From Verrucomicrobiia bacterium (GTDB lineage: Bacteria; Verrucomicrobiota; Verrucomicrobiia; Limisphaerales; JADLHS01): DNA of 38,389 nt. The stretch lies in contig WYBW01000102.1 in NCBI GenBank assembly GCA_011525685.1, forward strand, positions 1 through 38,389, read 5' to 3'. A model generated the notes under the pieces. It was not told the DNA's origin and ran no database searches. It was given only the letters and a program-made list of their open reading frames with translations. Of this stretch, positions 33,990 to 38,389 are shown piece after piece (positions within the stretch are counted from its first letter, which is position 1; each line of letters starts with the position of its first letter). The position numbers and the translations under genes were made by a program.

Positions 33990-35396
33990 TCAAAGATGCC
34001 AAGGCTTCCGCATCGGTCGCGACTTGAGGCGCTGGTTGGCCGCGTCGTCGTTAATGAACTTTTCCCGGCCGAGGTCGAAAGTCAGTTTGCGCCCCAGACG
34101 GATGGCAATGTCAGCAATGTGGCAAAGCGCATCCGCCGTGACCGCGTTGTCAATCGGGCTGACGGTATCCGCGCGACTCTTCACGCAATCGAGAAAATTC
34201 CGGGCGTGGTTTGAACTGCGGACGAGTTTGGTGTCAAAGCTGTCCGCGTTGGAATCAATGAGATCTTCCGGCTGCAGGTTGATGCCGGTGCGGTCAACGT
34301 GCGCCCAGCCATCCGATCCTTCAAAGGCAGTTCCGTGAGTCTCAATGCGACGGTAACGTTGCTTCCATTCTTCACCGTGCAGGAACGGCTCGCCCGTCGG
34401 CTTGTCGGCGTTGCCGCCATTGGGCAGGCCCACAAATTTCATCGTCACGCCCGAGGCGAATTTGTAATCCACCTCCCAGATCGTTGCGGTGTCACAAGCC
34501 CCCTCCGCTGTGCGAAAGTTGCCGCGGCCTTCGACCTCGACAGTGCTGCCAAGCAACTTGCCGCCGCCCCAGAGCGCGATGTCGAGCGGATGGATACCCC
34601 AGCCAGCAATGAACCCAAGCGCAAAGTCCGAGTTAAACCACCAAGTTTTCAGTTGGTTGTCATGGGTGCAGCGGTTTTCTGTGTGCGGCGAAAACGGCGC
34701 GGGGCCAAGCCAAAAGTCATAGTCCATGCCCGGCGGCGGCGGCACTTGTGCCAGCGATCCACCCGGCGAGCTGCCAGGCGACCAGATGTTGATGTGCTGG
34801 AGTTTTCCGATCCGTCCGTTCCGCACCAGTTCAGCGGCCAGGCGGAACGTTCGGGAGGAGCGCTGCTGGGTGCCGAACTGAAACACCCGTCGCCTCCTGT
34901 GAACCGCCGCGCGCAGTGCCTGTCCTTCTTCGAGCGAGAGGCCGAGCGGCTTTTCGAGATAGATGTCTTTGCCCGAATTCACAGCGGCTAGCGCAGTCAA
35001 CACATGCCAGTGATCGGGAGTCGCGATGAGGCACGCATCAATGTCCTTGCGCGCGACCAATTCCCGGAAGTCGTGGCAGGTGTAGCAGTCTTGGTTTCCA
35101 TAACGATCATCCACGACGCGCTTTGCCAATTCCAACTGGTCGTCTTTCAGATCACAAACCGCCACAACCTGACAATCTGCCTGGTTCAGAAAATTCCCCA
35201 TGTCACCACGGCCTTGGGGGCCACAGCCAATCACACCAACGGTGATGCGGCTACTAGGGGCGACCGCGCCGTCTTTGCCAAGCGCCGAGGAAGGAATGAT
35301 TGTTGGAAAGGCCACAGCGGCAGTCAGGGCCGTTGCGGTAGTGCCAAGGAACTCCCGGCGCGGGATGAGAGCTGGAGAGACACGGTTTGGGTTCAT
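33990..35396 (-). CDS. Tat-exported Gfo/Idh/MocA-family oxidoreductase (second copy)
   Basis: 468 residues from ATG 35396 (TTG 35405 is a poorer start). The Tat signal is PRREFLGTTATALTAAVAFP. A classic Rossmann motif VGVIGCGPQGRGDMG, ACLIATPDHWHVLTALAAV, YLEKPLGLSLEEGQ (EKP motif) and GFIAGWGIHPLDIALWGGG with the active-site His identify the Gfo/Idh/MocA family, in the subgroup with the extra PPPPGMDYDFWLGPAP segment typical of planctomycete/verrucomicrobial members. It differs clearly from the copy at 27007-28368. It starts a minus-strand unit with the PmoA-like and isomerase genes and is divergent from an AraC regulator across about 60 bp. An oxidation step on a sugar in the periplasm is inferred; the substrate is unknown. 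Confidence 0.88.
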   Translation of the reverse strand: MNPNRVSPALIPRREFLGTTATALTAAVAFPTIIPSSALGKDGAVAPSSRITVGVIGCGPQGRGDMGNFLNQADCQVVAVCDLKDDQLELAKRVVDDRYGNQDCYTCHDFRELVARKDIDACLIATPDHWHVLTALAAVNSGKDIYLEKPLGLSLEEGQALRAAVHRRRRVFQFGTQQRSSRTFRLAAELVRNGRIGKLQHINIWSPGSSPGGSLAQVPPPPGMDYDFWLGPAPFSPHTENRCTHDNQLKTWWFNSDFALGFIAGWGIHPLDIALWGGGKLLGSTVEVEGRGNFRTAEGACDTATIWEVDYKFASGVTMKFVGLPNGGNADKPTGEPFLHGEEWKQRYRRIETHGTAFEGSDGWAHVDRTGINLQPEDLIDSNADSFDTKLVRSSNHARNFLDCVKSRADTVSPIDNAVTADALCHIADIAIRLGRKLTFDLGREKFINDDAANQRLKSRPMRKPWHL

Positions 35397-35412
35397 CGAT
35401 GACAAGAATATG

Positions 35413-35424
35413 CGGTCGCGACCG
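35413..35424. promoter_or_regulatory. Perfect 12-bp palindrome in divergent promoter region
   Basis: CGGTCGCGACCG is a perfect inverted repeat in the 60-bp gap between the divergent Gfo/Idh/MocA operon and the AraC regulator, 16 bp from the former start and 32 bp from the latter. It is unlike the 27-bp elements elsewhere. It is a candidate operator for the adjacent regulator or another dimeric protein. Confidence 0.35.
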
Positions 35425-35456
35425 GCTTGTCTTTCAAGTTATGCCACTGGTAAATT

Positions 35457-36503
35457 TTGCAAGTGACAAAAAGAAGATCCACGCAAAGCCCCTCTCAGTG
35501 TCCGGCTGTATTTCTTAGCCAGCGTAAAATATACCACGCCGACCGCTGCACTCCACTTACGGACGCTGTTCGCAAGAGGGAGGTGCAGCTTCAAGCTCTC
35601 GTGCGACATGGTTATCCGGGAACCGATCTGCCACCTGCGATGTTGCCAGGTGTTTCCACGCTGGGTTATTGGGATGCCAAGCGCTCGCAGGCTTGGGGGT
35701 TAGACTGGCATCGCAACGAAGGCATAGAAATCACATACTTGTCCCGAGGACGTCTTGATTTTGCCGTGGATGATCACAGTTACCCGCTGGAAGCCGGACA
35801 AGTGACAATCACCCGACCGTGGCAACAACATCGCGTCGGCGACCCCGAAGTTCGGGCGAGCCGGTTATTCTGGCTGATCCTCGATGTCAGCGTGCGGCGG
35901 CCAAATCAGGAATGGCACTGGCCGGACTGGTTGATTCTGGCCCCGGCGGATTTGCGTGAGTTGACCGTAAAGCTCCGTCACAACGAGCACCCGGTTTGGC
36001 AGGCTGATGCCACCTTACGCCGGTGCTTTGAGCGCCTTGCCCCCCTTGTTGCCGTTAGCAATCCAATTACGGTGCAAACGCGGTTGATTCTGCTGTTGAA
36101 TGAACTCTTAATCGCATTACTGGAAATCCTGCGCTCTCATAAACCCAAACTTGATCAAAGCCTCTCATCTTCGGCGCGCACGGTGGAATTATTCCTTGCC
36201 AAATTGCCTTCACACATAGAACACCCGTGGACGCTTGATGAAATGGCGGTGCAATGTGGATTGGGCCGCACGCGCTTTGCGGACTACTGCCGCCAATTGA
36301 CCAACGTGGCACCGATGGATTTCCTCATAAACAGCCGGGTTGATGCTGCAAAGAAACTTTTACGCACCCAGCCCGGACGCAGCATCACGGACATCGGGTT
36401 TGCTTGTGGCTTTCAGAGTAACCAATACTTCACGACCGTGTTTCGCAGCCGCACGGGCAAATCGCCCAGCAAGTATAGGGCGGCTGTTGCGATGCTTTCT
36501 TGA
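35457..36503 (+). CDS. AraC-family regulator with cupin sensor domain
   Basis: Up to 348 residues. The start is uncertain: TTG 35457 gives the full frame; GTG 35463 is an alternative; the first ATG (35640) would cut into the sensor. Residues ~60-200 are a cupin-type AraC sensor (GLDWHRNEGIEITYLSRGRL, YPLEAGQVTITRPWQQHRVG). Residues ~240-345 hold two helix-turn-helix motifs (LDEMAVQCGLGRTRFADYCR; ITDIGFACGFQSNQYFTTVF) and the signature SRVDAAKKLLR. It probably responds to a sugar and activates the divergent Gfo/Idh/MocA-PmoA-isomerase unit. Confidence 0.85.
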   Translation: MQVTKRRSTQSPSQCPAVFLSQRKIYHADRCTPLTDAVRKREVQLQALVRHGYPGTDLPPAMLPGVSTLGYWDAKRSQAWGLDWHRNEGIEITYLSRGRLDFAVDDHSYPLEAGQVTITRPWQQHRVGDPEVRASRLFWLILDVSVRRPNQEWHWPDWLILAPADLRELTVKLRHNEHPVWQADATLRRCFERLAPLVAVSNPITVQTRLILLLNELLIALLEILRSHKPKLDQSLSSSARTVELFLAKLPSHIEHPWTLDEMAVQCGLGRTRFADYCRQLTNVAPMDFLINSRVDAAKKLLRTQPGRSITDIGFACGFQSNQYFTTVFRSRTGKSPSKYRAAVAMLS

Positions 36504-36551
36504 GCGACCGGCGGGTGGCGCAGCAGCGATTCTCGGTTTTCAGCATTGAAG

Positions 36552-36656
36552 ACGCAGGCGCGGTGGCGTTTCATTTTTGTTTGACGAGTGGTTTGGCGCA
36601 ACCAGCACCGAAGTCCCCGCCATCGGCGCGGTGCTGGATGAAATGCCGAATCTAGC
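36552..36656 (+). pseudogene. Fragment related to the LamG junction of the beta-helix protein
   Basis: Translated in two frames, this stretch gives DAGAVAFHF followed after a frame change by FDEWFGATSTEVPAIGAVLD. It matches TVAFSFDEWFGAISTESTTT and TVMDE at the start of the LamG domain in the 1231-residue protein (DNA around 31485-31575). The DNA is similar but diverged, with a small insertion before FDEW that breaks the frame. No helix upstream or LamG remainder downstream is present. It looks like the remnant of another paralogue, now fused in frame to the HTH-repeat remnant that follows. Confidence 0.6.
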
Positions 36657-36660
36657 TGGC

Positions 36661-36939
36661 ATCGTGCGCAACTGGAGCAAAGCTGAACATGAACTGCAAG
36701 GCGCGGACTCGGATGTGGCAATTGCCCAACGATTGAAGCGCAGCATTGACAGCGTGCCGCTGAGTCGAATTAGCCTCTGTATTCCAAATGGCAACCCGAT
36801 GCATCATCGTTGGATACAGATGGCAGACCGCTTGTTGGGAAAATATTCGAACGAGGAAGTAGCGAGCGACTAAAAACCGGCGGTGCAATCAGTGTATCAT
36901 CGTTGCATCAAACTTGGCATGCCCGTCCAGCGCAACTGA
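36661..36939 (+). pseudogene. Broken helix-turn-helix (Myb/SANT-like) repeat protein
   Basis: Two repeats of the W..AE..LLG....EVA..L.R....V..R...LGIPN type are readable in one frame: NWSKAEHELQGADSDVAIAQ with RLKRSIDSV and LCIPNGNP, then RWIQMADRLLGKYSNEEVAS. A TAA at 36871 interrupts the second repeat, but the same frame continues as KPAVQSVYHRCIKLGMPVQ to a TGA at 36937, completing it. So it is a gene remnant with an in-frame stop and no recognisable own start. Proteins built of such repeats are common in Verrucomicrobiota and planctomycetes, often near mobile elements; their function is unknown to me. Annotation as a real 98-codon gene starting at TTG 36577 would be misleading. Confidence 0.55.
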
Positions 36940-37065
36940 TCCATCCTGTGAACGGATTATCGCGCGCGAAATCTGCTATGAGGAGTGTCAACCAGAGTTT
37001 TTGTTTTCAGGAACGAGACGCGCCAACCCACCGAGAACACGCGCCCGCCCAGGGTTAGTGTTTGT

Positions 37066-37098
37066 GGCTTGAAAGCCAAAGTTTTGCGAACGCAAAAC
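37066..37098. repeat. Two small tandem hairpins
   Basis: GGCTT-GA-AAGCC (37066-37077) is followed at once by GTTTTGCG-AA-CGCAAAAC (37081-37098). Together with the large inverted repeat that begins 14 bp later they form a palindrome-dense stretch without coding potential. Confidence 0.5.
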
Positions 37099-37111
37099 CT
37101 AAATGCCATCA

Positions 37112-37190
37112 AGGGTGTCGGGATTTTTTTGTCAAGGTGGAGGCGAGGGTGGCGGGGGCACTACCTTGACAAAAAAAATCCCGACACCCT
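37112..37190. repeat. Near-perfect 27/28-bp inverted repeat with 24-nt purine-rich loop
   Basis: The left arm 37112-37138 (AGGGTGTCGGGA, seven T, GTCAAGGT) and right arm 37163-37190 (ACCTTGAC, eight A, TCCCGACACCCT) are complementary along their whole length except for one extra A/T in the homopolymer. The loop is 37139-37162. A further stem, ACCGG-N6-CCGGT (37191-37206), directly abuts it. No coding sequence is present. It could be a strong bidirectional transcription stop, a miniature inverted-repeat element or the joined ends of a lost insertion sequence; I see no flanking target-site duplication. Confidence 0.8.
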
Positions 37191-37206
37191 ACCGGCTTGC
37201 ACCGGT

Positions 37207-37521
37207 CAGTGATGTTCCACACAACGAATGTTCGAGTTGAAATGTTGAATCAGCGTGTCGCTAGCGGGATTGAACTCATGAACATCGGAAACGTCTCCCT
37301 CTCGTTCGCGAGCAAAAATCAACACTCGCGCAGCCTGCTATCCGTGCATCAAATTTATTGAGCACCACATGTTCTATGCGTGACAAATGAGAGGAAACGG
37401 GCGCGTCCACTCTAAGAGTCGGTAGGCATAAAGCCTGACCCGGTTTCATGCGCCGGGCGCGCTCCGTTTCCAAAAGGGTCATGAGTAAATGGATGGTTGC
37501 GGGTTTCGTTTTTGGCGGACA
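37207..37521. other. Non-coding stretch beyond the 3' end of the IS110 remnant
   Basis: 315 bp with no convincing gene. It includes the palindrome ACTCT-A-AGAGT (37409-37419) and a stem-loop GG-t-AGGC-ATAAA-GCCT-ga-CC (37421-37440). If the IS110 relative belongs to the group whose guide (bridge) RNA lies downstream of the transposase, this is where it would be; the sequence does not prove it. Confidence 0.25.
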
Positions 37522-38225
37522 TCAATTCATGCGCCAGCCAAGTTGTTCGGTCTGGATGCGTCCCGTCTGCCAACGCCACAAATCAACGGCCAGTTGGCGG
37601 GCGACGGCGACGATGGCTTTTTTCCGCGCCCCAGAAGACATCTGGGGTTTCAATAAAATCCGTTTCCACTTTTGGATTAACCGGCAGCGTGGCTGGTATT
37701 GCACCAGCCGCCAGGCCAGCGTTACCAGCGAGGATCGCAATCGTGGATTGCCGCACTTGTTGATGGAAAGTGTCTTGCGCGACCCGCCGCTGCTGGCGAC
37801 CCCAGCACACAATCCGGTGTAACTGCCGACCTGCTTTCGATTATTAAATCGTCGCCAGTCACCAATCTCACGGCGGATCACTTCAAAGCTCAACGCGCCC
37901 AGGCCGCGTGGCCGAACGGCGGGAGCCTGGGCTTCGACGGCTTGCGTCAGCTTGCGAAGTTGCGCATCGAGGACATGTAATAAGGCCCGGAACACTTCCA
38001 GTCGTTCCATCAGCCAACCTGGAAGTTTTTCTTTCAATGTTTTCCATTGTGTCCGCCACCAGACACCGTGGACATGGAATCCGTGGAAAAGCATCAGGCT
38101 TCGCCCCTGTGAGCCCAGCCGTCGCGCTTCGCGAACCAACTGCTCGCGCTGGCGGGAGAGACCCGGATCGAATCCGCGTGAACGTCCAGACCGAGTTTGA
38201 TGCAACGATACTGTTTGCTGACGAC
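37522..38225 (-). pseudogene. IS110-family transposase, internally deleted
   Basis: The C-terminal half is well preserved in one frame (from about 38160 to the TGA at 37522): SRQREQLVREARRLGSQGRS, GLGALSFEVIRREIGDWRRF, NNRKQVGSYTGLCAGVASSG, SINKCGNPRLRSSLVTLAWR. This is the Transposase_20 domain with its SSGG serine. The extreme N-terminus is in another frame, VVSKQYRCIKLGLDVHADSI (about 38166-38225), which carries the first Asp of the DEDD domain. At about 38160 the two join directly with a frame change. An intact member has on the order of 100 more residues there, holding the other acidic residues, so the enzyme cannot be active. No ATG precedes the N-terminal part. The neighbourhood is gene-poor and rich in fragments. 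Confidence 0.82.
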
Positions 38226-38389
38226 GGGCGCCCCGTCAGCTTGGGCGTTATTTTGTTGATTGGAGATCTCTGCGAAACGTTTTGAACGCGGCAATGACTT
38301 GAACGTCTGAGCAACATGCGCACACGCCCTTCTCGCCAACTGGATTTGACCGACAGCTTTTTGCCCACCGTTCCGGCCAATGATTTTCT

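Noticed and set aside
36577..36873. A 98-codon open frame as an intact gene
   Set aside because: It begins at a TTG inside a LamG fragment and ends at a premature stop within an HTH repeat, so it is a composite of two remnants.
37883..38380. A 165-codon open frame antisense-adjacent to the IS110 remnant
   Set aside because: It overlaps the recognisable transposase segments in a different frame and shows no family-like motifs; a shadow frame of high-G+C DNA.
1..38389. CRISPR arrays, tRNA, rRNA genes and SusC/SusD pairs
   Set aside because: I looked for regularly spaced repeats, tRNA-like cloverleafs and TonB-dependent receptor/SusD-like proteins and saw none.

Overview
The window reads as a chromosomal carbohydrate-degradation region from a member of the Verrucomicrobiota (Limisphaerales/Pedosphaera-like is my best guess from gene style, not from any search). 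The signs are a XylR-type AraC regulator, pseudopilins of the H-X9-DG type, a PEP-CTERM-like tail, autotransporter-associated beta-strand repeats, Tat-exported Gfo/Idh/MocA proteins, DUF1080 domains, a PmoA-like (DUF6807) protein, high G+C and no consistent Shine-Dalgarno sequences.

Layout. 1-2764 (+): a beta-strand-repeat surface protein cut by the window edge and a small PEP-CTERM-like P-domain protein. 2952-5342 (+): a secreted beta-helix glycosidase resembling GH87. 5463-11338 (-): an operon of an ExuT-like MFS transporter, a secreted GH31 and an FAD-dependent oxidoreductase, divergent from the XylR-type regulator at 11417-12613 (+). 12720-16506 (-): a large Calx-beta surface protein and a pseudopilin. 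16892-21492 (-): a second GH87-like paralogue, a Tat-signal GH28 and a secreted esterase. 21772-32130 (+): a GH63-like glucosidase-fold enzyme, GH92, a DUF1080 lipoprotein overlapping a Gfo/Idh/MocA oxidoreductase, and a 1231-residue beta-helix/LamG protein. 32146-35396 (-): Gfo/Idh/MocA, PmoA-like and TIM-barrel isomerase/epimerase, divergent from a cupin-AraC regulator at 35457-36503 (+). 36504-38389: decayed DNA with a LamG fragment, a broken HTH-repeat gene, a cluster of hairpins and an internally deleted IS110 transposase.

How it may work together: secreted hydrolases (GH28, GH31, GH87-like, GH92, GH63-like, esterase) would deconstruct a branched, probably uronate-containing polysaccharide. 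Oxidoreductases with DUF1080 and isomerase partners could add a keto-sugar route to glycosidic cleavage, and the ExuT-like transporter would import acidic sugars. The most interesting new signal is a 27-bp element at three places (11384-11410, 16607-16633, 21539-21565). On the + strand each has TGCG-N17-TGCG (period 21 bp) around a TTCT core. They lie upstream of the transporter/GH31/FAD operon (and the XylR-type gene), the Calx-beta/pseudopilin pair, and the GH87-like/GH28/esterase operon. This suggests one regulon that links glycan breakdown to a pseudopilin-associated surface module.
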